A stretch of DNA of 64,000 nt from Semisulcospira habei (taxonomy: Eukaryota > Mollusca > Gastropoda > Semisulcospiridae). The stretch's first letter is position 1. Each line of letters begins with the position of its first letter. Below, piece by piece: positions 32,662 through 43,534 of this stretch. The stretch is from contig BTPG01000001.1 of NCBI GenBank assembly GCA_036245525.1, forward strand, positions 218,391,299 through 218,455,298, given 5' to 3'. Under the pieces are notes generated by a model. The model searched no databases. It saw only the letters and a program-made list of their open reading frames with translations, and was not told the DNA's origin. The position numbers and the translations under genes were made by a program.

Positions 32662-32888
32662 GAAGTAAAGTATTGACTTGAGATCTTCTAGAGGTTTATT
32701 TGGATCTGTGCCTTTGGTGGAATGGTAGTGTCCGCTGATGGACTTATATCTTAAAGCCCTTGCCGCCGGACTAAGGTGCCGACTTTATCTCGTAAAGCAG
32801 AAAGATAATCACAGACATGAACCCCATTGATTCTCTACGCATGCAGCGCACAGATGTCTTGTGAGTTAAATATGACATATCCATTTAA

Positions 32889-32936
32889 GCAAAAGGCACA
32901 GATTCTCATGAGCCCCTGAATCTGTGTCTCTTGCAC
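32889..32936. mobile_element. family E hairpin, centre deleted
   Basis: CAAAAGGCACAGATTCTCAT plus GAGCCCCTG is joined directly to AATCTGTGTCTCTTGCAC, so half of each inner arm is lost. Confidence 0.6.
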
Positions 32937-33099
32937 ATGGTAATGGATTACATGCTGAGAGATGGAAGAGGCTTAGGTGGGAGTTTGCTGCCGCTGGCCC
33001 AGCATTTCTCTGGAGGTCCAAAGGGGAAGCGCGGTATGAAGTCACTGCATGCTAATGTCTCGTGTCCCCCACTTAGGACACAGTTTTTTTTTATAATTT

Positions 33100-33867
<768 letters not shown>

Positions 33868-33933
33868 TGTGCTGGTCTGTGATTTTAGACCTTACGACGG
33901 TAGCCGTAAGGTCAAAAATTACAGACCAGCACA
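33868..33933. mobile_element. family A hairpin MITE, copy 1
   Basis: 66-bp palindrome: TGTGCTGGTCTGTGATTTTA on the left, AAAATTACAGACCAGCACA on the right, inner arms GACCTTACG and CGTAAGGTC, loop ACGGTAGC. It lies just beyond the 3-prime end of the LINE that follows. Confidence 0.8.
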
Positions 33934-34016
33934 TGCGTTCAGTATAATAATGGGCCTCTGTCGGTCTGAATCGACCATAGATAATGCATCCTAGTTGTTC
34001 TGATCTGATTGCCTGC

Positions 34017-34187
34017 TCAGCTGGATTTGAAGCAGCATCTTTTGTGACTGTAGAGGCCAATGCGGGCGTGGCAGTCCCTGCTGCAAAGATCACAAATGTA
34101 CGTGGTCACTGGTCTGATGGAGTTGTTGCACTCCTTTCTGCGTGCCCGTTTGTCTGCCACTGCTTTCGACATCTTCTCTTCCCCTCA
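34017..34187 (-). pseudogene. read-through zinc-motif tail of the LINE ORF
   Basis: In the same frame after the TGA, 55 more codons follow to a TGA at 34017-34019. They encode a basic stretch (KAVADKRARRKECNN) and then ICDLCSRDCHARIGLYSHKR, a Cys-x2-Cys ... His pattern that I recognise as the usual C-terminus of this LINE type. The frame match indicates a single-base nonsense mutation rather than a natural end. Confidence 0.7.
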
Positions 34188-36023
34188 CTTGAGGTGCCAG
34201 TGGAGGATACTTCTCCACTTTGCACGGTCATCCGCAAGGCGTTCCCAGGACCCAGTGTCAATGTCCAGTGCTCTCATGTCCCTCTTGCAGACATCTACAA
34301 ATCGTAGCTTGGGGCGACCAGTGTTTTTTCTCCCAGCTGCCAGTTCTCCGTAGAGGATGTCTTTTGGGATGCGGCCATCTTCCATGCAGTGAAAGTGTCC
34401 GAGCCAGTGCAGTCTGCGTTGTCTGAGTAGGGTGTAGATGCTGGAAAGGCCAGCGCGTGACAGGACTTCGGTGTTGGTCACTCTATCTTGCCAAAATATG
34501 CCCAAGATACGGCGGATGCTTCTCAGTTGGAAGGTGTTGAGTCTTCTTTCCTGTCTAGCGTATGTGGTCCACGTCTCACTGCCGTGTAGCAGTATGCTGA
34601 TGACGCAGGCGTTGTACACAGCCATCTTTGTTTTCACAGTCAGCTTGGGATTTGTCCACACACGAGTTGTTAGGCGTGCAAGAGTTGCAGCAGCCTTACC
34701 GATCCTCTTGTCGATCTCGATGTCCAGAGAGAGGTTAACGGTGAGGGTGGACCCAAGGCGCGTGAACTGGTGGACGACGTCGAGCTCGTAGTTGTCAATG
34801 GTGATGAATGTGGGTGTCTCTGTGTCCTGTTCCAGGACGTTCGTCTTCATTAGACTGATAGTCAGTCCGAAGTCCTTGCAAGCCTGGGAGAATCGGTCCA
34901 TCAGTGACTGCAGTTCCTGCTGAGTATGGGTCGAAACTGCCGCATCGTCAGCGAACAGCATGTCCCTGATGAGGGTTTCGCGTATCCTTGTCTTGGCTTT
35001 GAGGCGGGCACGGTTAACAAACCTGCCTTCTGATCTGGTTCGCAGGTAGATTCCTTCTGTTGCATAACCAAAGCCATGCTTGAGCAGGACAGCGAAGAGG
35101 ATCCCAAAGAGAGTAGGGACCGGAACGCAGCCTTGTTTGACTCCGCTGCATACGTCAAAAGGTTCGGATGTGCTGCCGTTGAACTGCACTGTCCCCAACA
35201 TGTTGGCGTGGAAGGATTCTATCATACTCTGCCGTTTGGGTGGGCATCCAATCTTTGAGATGATCTTGAACAGACCGTCTCTACTGACCAGGTCGAAGGC
35301 TTTGGTGAGGTCAATAAAAGCGACATGCAGAGGCATGTGTTGTTCCCTGCGCTTCTCCTGGAGTTGACGGAGGGAGAAGACCATGCCTACCGTTGACCAC
35401 TCAGCTCGGAAGCCACACTGTGACTCGGGATAGACACGTTCTGCCAGCTTCTGCAAACGGATCAAGATGACCCTGGCAAAGACTTTGCCGACGATGCCGA
35501 GAAGGGAGATGCCTCTGTAGTTGTTACAGTCACTTCTCTCGCCCTTGTTCTTGTAGAGGGTGGTGATCTTGGCATCCTTCATGTCTTGTGGTACCTCTCC
35601 TTCCTGCCAGCACTGGAGTAGGACATCATGCAAAGGGAGAAGGAGGGTGGCCGTGCAGTTCTTGATCAAATCCGGGGGGATCCCATCGTTGCCTGGGGCT
35701 TTGCCTGAAGCCAAGCTGTCAATGGCTTTGCTGACCTCCTCTATTGTTGGCACTGCATCTAGCTCATCTATTACAGGCAGGCACTCGATGGCGTCAAGAG
35801 CTGATTGGGATACGACGTTCTGTCTGGAGTAGAGGTCAGAATAGTGTTCCACCCATCTCTCCAGCTGCTGGCCTTTGTCCGTAATAACTTCCCCGGTGGA
35901 GGATTTGAAGGGGGGGGGGGGGGTCTTGTTTTGGGTTGGTCCTAATGCCTTCTTAATGCCGTCGTACATTCCTCTGATGTTACCTGTAACGGCTGCAATC
36001 TGGATGGAAAGTCCAGTCAACAT
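34185..36023 (-). CDS. LINE reverse transcriptase ORF, about 613 codons
   Basis: Copies LINE RNA into DNA at a target nick. Residues in order: about 80-110 DELDAVPTIEEVSKAIDSL and SGKAPGNDGIPPDLIK (fingers); YRGISLLGIVGKVFARV; ESQCGFRAEWSTVGMVFSLR; HVAFIDLTKAFDLVSRDGL (motif A, catalytic Asp); DVCSGVKQGCVPVPTLFG (relatives usually have VLAP); RDMLFADDAAVSTH (catalytic FADD intact); LTISLMKTNVL; RLGSTL; LLHGSETWTTYARQERRLN; RRLHWLGHFHCMEDGRIPKD. The frame has no stop for 612 residues, unusual among elements here. It ends at a TGA (34185-34187) that appears premature. The initiation codon is uncertain because the 5-prime part is missing. Confidence 0.88.
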   Translation of the reverse strand: MLTGLSIQIAAVTGNIRGMYDGIKKALGPTQNKTPPPPFKSSTGEVITDKGQQLERWVEHYSDLYSRQNVVSQSALDAIECLPVIDELDAVPTIEEVSKAIDSLASGKAPGNDGIPPDLIKNCTATLLLPLHDVLLQCWQEGEVPQDMKDAKITTLYKNKGERSDCNNYRGISLLGIVGKVFARVILIRLQKLAERVYPESQCGFRAEWSTVGMVFSLRQLQEKRREQHMPLHVAFIDLTKAFDLVSRDGLFKIISKIGCPPKRQSMIESFHANMLGTVQFNGSTSEPFDVCSGVKQGCVPVPTLFGILFAVLLKHGFGYATEGIYLRTRSEGRFVNRARLKAKTRIRETLIRDMLFADDAAVSTHTQQELQSLMDRFSQACKDFGLTISLMKTNVLEQDTETPTFITIDNYELDVVHQFTRLGSTLTVNLSLDIEIDKRIGKAAATLARLTTRVWTNPKLTVKTKMAVYNACVISILLHGSETWTTYARQERRLNTFQLRSIRRILGIFWQDRVTNTEVLSRAGLSSIYTLLRQRRLHWLGHFHCMEDGRIPKDILYGELAAGRKNTGRPKLRFVDVCKRDMRALDIDTGSWERLADDRAKWRSILHWHLK

Positions 36024-36030
36024 TGTCCGG

Positions 36031-36730
36031 ACAATTCAACTTCCCAGTTTTAGAGCTGGCCTCTTTCTTCCCAGTTTCAGAGTTGGTCTCTTTCTGTCTT
36101 TACTGTTGTTGCCTGGTAGGAGGTTGCGATCTGCTATTCGGATGGTTCATAATCTCCATGCACCCAATCAAAAAAGCAGACCGTGGCGGGACAGCACCCA
36201 GCTTGAGGCGGGCGGTAGCTGTCCAGTGAGATCCGAGAATCTCTCCCACCGTCGGGAGAAACCCCTGGCGCCGCGCTCTACGCCAATTGAGCGATGGCTT
36301 ATAACCGGTATCTGCTGCTCCCCGTGTTTTGTCTACGCCAAAGGTTGTAGTTGTGTGTGAACGCTGTTCGGATGCAATCCTAGGCGGTGTGATATGGAGG
36401 ACAGGCTGTTTCCCATGCAGCACGTCCACCCTCTCCGCGACGCTGATGGATCCAAAGGAACGGCAGAGCCATTACAGTTTGGCACCGGCGCCGTCGCAGG
36501 AGCTGCCAGAACGAAGTTGAATGTAACGACGGACTGCCTTAGGGCTCCGACTCTGGATTTTTCCACGAGGTTTACTCCTGAAGCATTTTCCATGTCAGGA
36601 TATGACCACAAGGCAGCGGAGGTTTTGATTCAGAGTTTTCCTTCTCCTAGATGGGTTGCCATCCATGGCTTACGAGCCCCATCTGCCGGCCGAGACTGTG
36701 GTGGGCGGGGAAGCCTAACTCCCTGAACAA
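36031..36730 (-). mobile_element. repeat segment with tRNA-like box, shared with 13.9 kb
   Basis: On the minus strand near 36270-36295, CGCTCAATTGGCGTAGAGCG resembles a tRNA A box, with a weaker B-box-like GATTCTCGGATCTC about 50 bases on. Near 36641-36660 CTTCTCCTAGATGGGTTGCC repeats the 13.86-kb segment. A frame at 36333-36611 includes FNFVLAAPATAPVPNCNG without a domain I recognise. It may be a SINE or the 5-prime region of another retroelement. Confidence 0.4.
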
Positions 36731-37040
36731 GTCTTAAGGACTTGCCCATTGCTCATGGGTTCAGTATAGTCGGTAGGAAAGTGCGCAGTGCCACAACGAA
36801 ATCGTTCATTCTCTTAAAGGTATAGACTTTCATGGCCTCGACCTTTTGCATCCTACAGGGCTCACGAAAATGTCTGTTGGCAGTGACAGTTCTTATTTTA
36901 TTTTTAACCGCACGTCTTTTCCGCCCGACGGTACCTTCAGTAGCAGGGAAGGGTTTAATCCGTGTTATTTCTTTTTCTTCCAGCGACAGGTTAGATTCGG
37001 TAGGAAATGGAACAATGCCATAGAATATTTCTTCTGTCTG

Positions 37041-37107
37041 CAAAGGACATATATTTTCATGAGCTCATGCAGACTGAAGGAGCCCGTGAAGATTTATGCT
37101 TCTTGTT
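37041..37107. mobile_element. family E hairpin MITE
   Basis: GGACATATATTTTCATGAGC pairs with GCCCGTGAAGATTTATGCTT. A family A half-arm follows at 37151-37177 (AATCACAGACCAGCACACAT). Confidence 0.6.
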
Positions 37108-37179
37108 GGCAACAGTCGTCCCTGTTTGTCTGCTTTTTGTATTTTTTTAAAGACCCACAATCACAGACCAGCACACATT

Positions 37180-37808
37180 GAAGTTTTGTGTGTGTAAGTG
37201 GATGGCTTATTTGATGACTTATAGGATGAAGCTATATATGTTTACATTTTTGTTAGTTTTGCGTTTATGTTAAATACACTTTTGGTACATGGTACACTTT
37301 TGGTACCGCTGACTTGATGTGTGTCTTTTTGATACTCGTTTGTTTAGGTGCGTTTGTTGATATGTTGTGAAGACAAAGACAAATTGCCAATCCAGTTGAT
37401 CAATAAAATATTTTGAATTTGAATTTAAATTCATTGCGAAGGACGTTTTGGGGTATTCTGCCTAGGAGCCCTCAGGACTAACAACACAGACCAGCACAGA
37501 TACATCTGTTTATTGAACTTGTAGGAGGTGTTTGGGGATTTCAACGTAGGAAGCGGTTTGGGCGACGGAGAATCACCATAACTGCCAAGACTGGCGCGAC
37601 AGTAGTGTAATCCATCGCACCCCCCCCCCCCCCCCCGACCTTCTTCTTCCGCTCAACACAGATGTAAATAGGGCAAGGAGAACAGAACAAAGCATAACAT
37701 GCACTACCTTTTCACTTATACAGGGTATAAAGATATCGTGAGAGGCTTCATTCCTGAAGACTTGCGTCTTTTGCTGTCACTTCAGCAATTTTTGATTATC
37801 GCCCAACT
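37180..37808. other. spacer with C-run and a family A trace
   Basis: A trace of A (ACACAGACCAGCACAGA, 37483-37500) and a C-run at 37619-37636. No gene is recognised. Confidence 0.4.
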
Positions 37809-37875
37809 GCAAGAGGCACAGAACTTCATGGGCCACCGCATATGCGAGGGATCAAGAGGTTCTGCGCCTCTTGAA
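37809..37875. mobile_element. family E hairpin MITE
   Basis: AGAGGCACAGAACTTCATGG pairs with ATCAAGAGGTTCTGCGCCTC; the two arms share compensating changes (GAACTTC, GAGGTTC). Confidence 0.7.
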
Positions 37876-38121
37876 GCTCCCCTTTAAATCTGCGTTGCTT
37901 GGATAGATGAAGCTGACATTGATTATAGAAAGACTAGCTTGCGGTCACCGGCAGTAAGGGGTGAAATTCCAACCCTCAAGGCGACAGTGAAAGAAGAGAT
38001 GTGCAATAAATTGTGTCAACACGCCTTGCACTGATCAACGGCTTAGCCAATAGCGTTCCGCACTCGGGATTTTCTGATCACTGTAGTTTTTAACCTCTCA
38101 CACCGTGAAAAGCACACAGCT

Positions 38122-38180
38122 GCAAAAGGCAATGGTACTCATGAGCCAGCAAGAGCTTATGATAGTCTATGCCTCTTGCT
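38122..38180. mobile_element. family E hairpin MITE, short
   Basis: CAAAAGGCAATGGTACTCAT and ATGATAGTCTATGCCTCTTG; the central part is reduced. Confidence 0.55.
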
Positions 38181-38300
38181 ATGTATGCATTTAGCACTTA
38201 GAACGGTTATCGAGCGTCCAGTCTCAAGACAGACTTTACGTCCACTGGAAGGAAAGGATTCGGTTGAGCTAACGTGGATTCAAAAGATGTCTTATATCCC

Positions 38301-38362
38301 GGTGCGCGCTGATCTTTGATTTTGAACCTTTTGCCGTAGCTCCAAAATCACATAGCGGACAT
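38301..38362. mobile_element. family A hairpin, decayed
   Basis: GTGCGCGCTGATCTTTGATT and CTCCAAAATCACATAGCGGA keep the A arm layout. Confidence 0.5.
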
Positions 38363-38441
38363 ATAATCTTTAATTTTAAACTTTGCCGCCTTGGCCTGTA
38401 TTAACCATAGGAGATCCAGTTCAGTTAGTTCAAGATGGTAT

Positions 38442-38556
38442 CTACCCAATGCGCAAAAGGCCATCGGACCTACGTCGGCCGCCGTTGACCCGTGCACAGA
38501 TGTGCGCGGGCCAACGGCAGCCGACGTCGGCCCGATGGCCCTTGCGCATTGGGTAG
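38442..38556. mobile_element. family H foldback, best copy
   Basis: CTACCCAATGCGCAAAAGGC and its complement GGCCCTTGCGCATTGGGTAG are outer arms. CTACGTCGGCCGCCGTTG and CAACGGCAGCCGACGTCGG are inner arms. The loop is about 24 bases and contains GTGCACAGATGTGCGC. Confidence 0.8.
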
Positions 38557-38984
38557 TGCGTGTACCGGTCTGATCGGCGCACACTGCCTTTCTGCACCTC
38601 TTTGCCCCGAGTGTGGTCTTTATCGTTGGCCAATCACAGACCACCGGACATAATTACGGTTTACCAGGGCGTGTTGATGCTCATTTACTTCTGTTTCTTT
38701 CGTTTTAATGTTTATTTTTAGTCGCTGGAAAAGTGTGTCAGCCATCTTCAGCTGAGCTATCCTCTGACTCTAAACGCCATAATTTATGAAAACCCCATGC
38801 CGTGAAAAACGGTGCCTCTCCATCAAAATGCCTGTTAGCTTTTCATCCCGTGAGCAATAAATCCGCGCCGCCTTACAAATCAACTCTGCCCTCCAGTCCT
38901 GTATTTTGACGTGTAATGATGGCTTTGCTGGGTCTGCGTTTTACGCATTCAGTCCTGACACAACACGACACAATTCGGATTTAC

Positions 38985-39063
38985 AAGATAGTTCAAGGGT
39001 GGCGCCAGAATAGCTTGGCGCCGGGAGGTATTCTGGCACCGCCCTTGAAATATCATGATCAAT
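38985..39063. mobile_element. family B MITE, tip deleted on one side
   Basis: The left arm runs to AGAATAGCTTGGCGCC; the right arm resumes at GGTATTCTGGCACCGCCC, lacking GCGCCAAGCTA. Confidence 0.7.
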
Positions 39064-39351
39064 TTTTATTTTTTTTACATTTTCAGAGGAAGACTCCAAG
39101 ATAAAAGAATTTTAACTCAATGTATTACTATTAGTGTATATCTCCACAAATCTCAACATTCCTAAACAGTGCTTGCAACATCCCGTGCTTATTTTTCGTG
39201 CGAAAGTATGCTATGACTGAGAAGGAGCACTCAAGCAGCCGAAGAAAACAAAATTATATTTGTCTAAAGTTAGAGCTGAACTGAACATGCAGGCCTTTTT
39301 TCGTACCTGTACTTATAACATTTTAACAATAATGCTAGACCTAGAAAAGAC

Positions 39352-39357
<6 letters not shown>
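39064..39357. other. unannotated spacer
   Basis: Nothing recognised. Confidence 0.35.
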
Positions 39358-39383
<26 letters not shown>

Positions 39384-39448
39384 CACACACACACACACAC
39401 ACACATTTCATGCGCGCACTCTCTCTCTCTCTCTCTCTAAGCGACAAC

Positions 39449-39487
<39 letters not shown>

Positions 39488-39496
39488 AGGGAGAGG

Positions 39497-39557
<61 letters not shown>

Positions 39558-39606
39558 GGGGGTGTGGGGTGGGTGGGTGGGGGGCGCGGCGGGGCGGGGC
39601 GGGGCG
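39358..39606. repeat. compound microsatellite (CA)n-(CT)n-(GA)n-GGGGC
   Basis: CA 39358-39405, CT 39419-39438, GA 39451-39554, then a GGGTG/GGGGC tract to 39606. CT and GA blocks face each other around AAGCGACAACTG and could fold into a hairpin. Confidence 0.93.
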
Positions 39607-39871
39607 CTAAAGCAATGTTGGACAACTTGGGATTGAAAGGTCACATTTTCCTACACCTGTCAAATATTTGAATTCATTTACTGCAACAAGAGATGAAATT
39701 AATCTGTAGGATTTTAAAGTCGTCCCCAGGTTGACTGAGTGGGCCTGTGTCAAAATGTCAGATTCTCTTTTTAGACATTCACAAGCAAGGCAGAGCTTTC
39801 AGGCTGCGTTTGAAAGGGGATTAGTGAGCATGAATTACAAGATCAAGCTTTTATTGGTTGACGCACTTTAA

Positions 39872-39960
39872 TTAACCCTATTGTATGTGCAGCCCCCGGT
39901 ACTGTGAACAGTGTATGTGTGGGTAATTCTGTCAACAGTACCGCTGCACACAGGGGTTTA
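39872..39960. mobile_element. TTAA-type palindrome, single copy
   Basis: TTAACCCTATTGTATGTGCA opens it and TGCACACAGGGGTTTA closes it. Inner arms are GGTACTGT and ACAGTACC. Same outer logic as families B-E but a different arm, so it may be a sixth family. Confidence 0.6.
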
Positions 39961-39995
39961 TGTACTAACTGCCATCGATTATAAACTTGCATCTT

Positions 39996-40203
39996 AAATC
40001 ATTGTGCCCGAGGTACGAAATACCCACATTTTGGAAAGCCTGAGGACTGCATTACAATTCAGGGGACAGATCGACCATGATAGTTCAAGGGTGGTGGCAG
40101 AATAGCCTGGCGCCTATACGCGCCAAGCTATTCTGCCACCACCCTTGAATTATCATGGTCGAGCCATATCTTGCTGTGGTGTGTCGCGGGCAGAATGAGC
40201 TAA
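39996..40203. mobile_element. family B MITE, second subfamily, long copy
   Basis: The core 40070-40163 is a near-perfect palindrome (GATCGACCATGATAGTTC outward). Flanks CCCGAGGTACGAAATACCCA on the left and TTGCTGTGGTGTGTCGCGGG on the right match those of the 52.77-kb copy. Confidence 0.78.
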
Positions 40204-40727
40204 GAGAGCACGACCTTTTTGTCAATTGACGCCCACACATATAAACCTGGCGGTGCGAGCAGAACCACTGTGTGACAATACTTCTCGAGGCCGGCAGAGT
40301 AGTTTGTCTCAGAATTAGGGTTTCATATTCAGTACACATTCAAACACCTTCTTTTGTGCTAGTGCACTTTATAACCTGTCCAAGATGACAGACTCAAACA
40401 TGCTGTCAACATTTTTAAATAGATCCGCCCTAAAGTAAGACCTTTCTTAAGTTACCAACACCCCCTCCATATTTTCTAGTGCTGGCGACTTTAACTCCAT
40501 CAACAAGAATATGCGGCAAACTCCAGCAAACATCCAAGAGCTTCGTGAACCCCAGCAGATGCTCCGTGATATGAATATCCCTGTTGCTTAGTTGGAGATA
40601 CCTGGCATTTAACTTGTCGTGGTTTTAAAGAGATTATACTTGTATACTTGTATCCGCTTGTAGAGAAAGGGTTAATTATCGTAAGTACGTCAGATTATGA
40701 CGTTTCGCAGGTGCATTGGTAATACAT
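40204..40727. other. unannotated spacer
   Basis: No gene or repeat recognised. Confidence 0.4.
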
Positions 40728-40914
40728 TTAACCCCCTTTTCTGAAAGCCGTTTTTATTCAACGCCAAAGAATCTCTCATCCGTCCAAGGAACATGGATAT
40801 AAAGCGGGATCAGCAAGAGGTATAGATCCTCATAAGCCCCCGCAAACGCGGGGCTCATGAGGATCTATGTCTCTTGCATGAGTGTCTGTCGACTTTCGCC
40901 AGTGACCGGATTAA
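40728..40914. mobile_element. family E MITE, full length
   Basis: 187 bp between TTAA 40728 and TTAA 40911. Left flank includes ATCCGTCCAAGGAACATGG; core 40811-40877 has centre CCGCAAACGCGG; right flank CGACTTTCGCCAGTGACCGG. Confidence 0.8.
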
Positions 40915-41080
40915 GAACTGGCATCAGAGAGTTCTACTTTTTGTCGCATGATACACATGGTTACATTCAAACACTATCTAATGTTGGAGCACTTCAATTA
41001 TGGACATGCAAACCGTCTGATAGTGCAAAACAGTACCACATGAGAACCCTGATTAATGTCAGCAGACGACCGCCAAGAAG

Positions 41081-41150
41081 TGTGTGCTGGTCTGTGATTT
41101 TTGACCTTTCGACTTGTAGCCGTATTTCCAAACTAACAGACCAGCACACA
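41081..41150. mobile_element. family A hairpin MITE
   Basis: TGTGTGCTGGTCTGTGATTT and AACAGACCAGCACACA pair; inner GACC arms have diverged. Confidence 0.75.
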
Positions 41151-41201
41151 GACAGACGTGGCGCTGCGCGACGTTTCTGTTTTCATAAACTCATTTTGTA
41201 A

Positions 41202-41303
41202 TTTTTCGCATACCTGAGTTTGAATGATGAATGAATTTTTCGCATACCTGAGTTTGAATGATGAATGAATTTTTCGCATACCTGAGTTTGAATGATGAAT
41301 GCG
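41202..41303. repeat. 34-bp tandem repeat, three units
   Basis: TTTTTCGCATACCTGAGTTT followed by GAATGATGAATGAA, nearly identical in all three units. Confidence 0.95.
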
Positions 41304-41579
41304 CGTTCAAAGAAAGCTGTATATATTCAGCCCCCTTGCTGTAAAAGAAATTGCCTGAGGCACTAATTTGTTTCCTTTTTATGTCGGACTAGCAGTCAGG
41401 TGCACTTAACTTGAAATCTACCGTGAGTTTCGTAATGGGCTCAATACACGAATGATTTGTATTTAACATGTTTCTGTGATTTTTAGCATTTAACTTAACA
41501 TCATAACGTCTTTGGCGGCTTTGTCTAGTTATGTGCTCGAATATGATACCCGTCTTTGAAGTCATCCCCTCAATCTCCT

Positions 41580-41765
41580 CCATCGACCCCCCCAAAAAAA
41601 ACCAAAAACAAACACACAAAAAACAAAAAAAAAACAAAAAAAAAACCCACCACACACAAAAAAACCCCAAAACAAACAAACAAAACCCCCTAAAATCAAT
41701 CAAACAAACAAACAAACAAACAAACAACAAACAAACAAGCAAATAACACAAAATAAACAACAACA
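41580..41765. repeat. A/C-rich low complexity (CAAACAAA)
   Basis: Poly-A/AC tract passing into CAAA tetranucleotides. Confidence 0.85.
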
Positions 41766-42348
41766 AAAAAGGTAACCCGCCTTGTACGAAACAAACAAAC
41801 TGACCTTGGTGTTTACGGTTTTAGCGATCTCCTCAGAACATTGCAGCTAGGATGCTGTGGCAGCAAAACCTGTTTTTAGAAAAAGAAGACCCTTCGTTTC
41901 CCGTCCCTAGGAAATGTTTTCTTGGTAACATATCTGGGAAGATTGAAAAAGAAGACAGTACAACAGATTTAAAATGTTTTGAACCAGAGTAACCTAACAC
42001 TGCCGTTTAAAGCCTCGGTTCCAGAAAGTGCACTTTCGGGTACTGACGCATCACAGCCGTATGCATAATTATGTTTCACATTGAAACTAGGATTCGAGTG
42101 AAATGCTGGTACTGTGCACGCTTTACTCTTATACACCGGCCATGGCCTGAACACTTCACTGCTGTCTCCATTTGTTTGTCTCTGCATTTATGATACTTAT
42201 CTTGGTATTTCTATTTGAATGAATAATGTTTCAATAACACCCTTATCTGCAGTTAGCGTCCCTTCTTGCTCCTCAACACATTTGTATCTCAGTCTTTAAC
42301 TTGAACGCGCATGATCTCCTTTTCCTGTGAAATGCAACCACAAAATCA
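41766..42348. other. unannotated spacer
   Basis: Nothing recognised. Confidence 0.4.
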
Positions 42349-42416
42349 GCAAGAGAAATAGATCCTTATGAGCCCCCGCAGCCTACGGGCGCTCATGAGG
42401 ATCTATGTCTCTTGTA
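42349..42416. mobile_element. family E hairpin MITE
   Basis: AGAAATAGATCCTTATGAGC and GCTCATGAGGATCTATGTCT, centre CCGCAGCCTACGGGC. Confidence 0.75.
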
Positions 42417-42508
42417 GATGTGTAACAAATGTATTTGTCTATCCGGCAAAATCCTGAACAACAAGTCCGTATAGAATCCCTAAGGCAAACAGATGCATAC
42501 CCCCGTCA

Positions 42509-42573
42509 CAAAGAGGCGTCCATATGAGTCCCCGCTGGCTGCTGGGGCTCATGAAGATCTGTGCCGCTTCCAG
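42509..42573. mobile_element. family E hairpin MITE, neighbour copy
   Basis: It begins 93 bases after the previous copy. Left arm shortened (AAGAGGCGTCCATATGAG), right arm GGGGCTCATGAAGATCTGTG. GATGTGTAACAAATGTATTT after the previous copy and GATGGGTAATAAATGTATTT after this one are alike, so the pair is probably a local duplication. Confidence 0.7.
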
Positions 42574-42932
42574 ATGGGTAATAAATGTATTTGTCTGTCA
42601 AAAAACCCCAACCTACAGCCCTTATACACACAGCGCGGCGTAACAGATGATGATAAGATATTTGTGAATCTATCCAGTGTTGATACATTTCTCTTTCCCT
42701 TGCAAACAGTAATCGCAGCCGTGTCATGTTTTAGTGTGTGTATTCTTCTCTAGACGTGCAAACATTTCCAAACTCTATCAGCAAAGTCCCCGCACCTGCA
42801 CAATCCCCATGGACCGCACGACAGCCGACGTCGGTAAATAACAAGGCCGGATTTAACAACAGTCAGATATAACAGTTAAACAAAATTATACAAAAGGTTC
42901 CCATCTCACTTTTCCCCTGTAAACTACTCCTT

Positions 42933-43034
42933 TTAAACTCTTTCGAGACGTGCCGCATCCGGATACGAGGCATAAAGCCAGCATAAAGCCAGCATAAAGC
43001 CGCGTATCCGGATGAAACACGTCTCGAATAAATG
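42933..43034. mobile_element. family D MITE with expanded loop
   Basis: TTAA 42933, arm TCGAGACGTGCCGCATCCGG, right arm CCGGATGAAACACGTCTCGA. The loop contains GCATAAAGCCA three times in tandem (11 bp each), where other copies have one GCTTATGCC-like loop. Confidence 0.75.
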
Positions 43035-43163
43035 AATTCAAACTTAAGATGCAAGAAATACGTTTGTTTTTCTCATTGCAATTCATTACCTTGGGCATTC
43101 ACTGTATTGATATGTGTGGTGGTCCTCTGTGTTTCAATAATTAGGATTATTGGTGGTAATAAT

Positions 43164-43222
43164 TTGCTGGTTCGCGATTTTGGACCTTCCTTACGGTTTA
43201 GAGGACATAAGGTTCCCCATTT
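43164..43222. mobile_element. family A hairpin, decayed
   Basis: GGTTCGCGATTTTGGACCTT and ACATAAGGTTCCCCATTTC retain only part of the arms. Confidence 0.4.
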
Positions 43223-43430
43223 CACTCTTTAGTCAAGCTTATATTTCTAATTGGTTTTGTGTTTTCCTCAGGGGAGGTGGTTCAGGGGGGTTCAGGTGCG
43301 TGTTGTGCTTCAAAGACCAAAGACTTTGACAAAGACCCACCCGCATGCAAGAGGTCCTGATTCTCAATGTCCCCAGGACCTGCAACCTATTTATTGTTGG
43401 TCTCGAAGGTAATAAATATGTGTTGATATG

Positions 43431-43534
43431 TCTGCCCTGTGAAAGCAAGAGACAGTAAGTCCATTTTTGTAATACGGTGAGAATCTTGCTTTTTCACAAA
43501 AACGGACTTTCTGTCTTTTCTCACCACAGGGCAG
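43431..43534. mobile_element. family F hairpin MITE, copy 1
   Basis: The palindrome runs from CTGCCCTGTG to CACAGGGCAG, with arms GACAGTAAGTCCATTTTTGT and ACAAAAACGGACTTTCTGTC. It sits immediately before the L2-like LINE coding. Confidence 0.75.

Larger units (their letters stand above)
34017..36030 (-). mobile_element. non-LTR retrotransposon, 5-prime truncated, long open RT frame
   Basis: The insertion lacks an endonuclease and begins upstream of the RT fingers at a GNIRGMYDGIKKALGP motif that I recognise from a widespread invertebrate LINE type. The clade (RTE-like or other) is not settled. A 27-bp unit is tandemly repeated just outside the 5-prime edge (36041-36094). The 3-prime limit is taken as the end of the zinc-motif coding at 34017; untranslated sequence may extend toward the family A hairpin at 33.93 kb. 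Confidence 0.8.
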
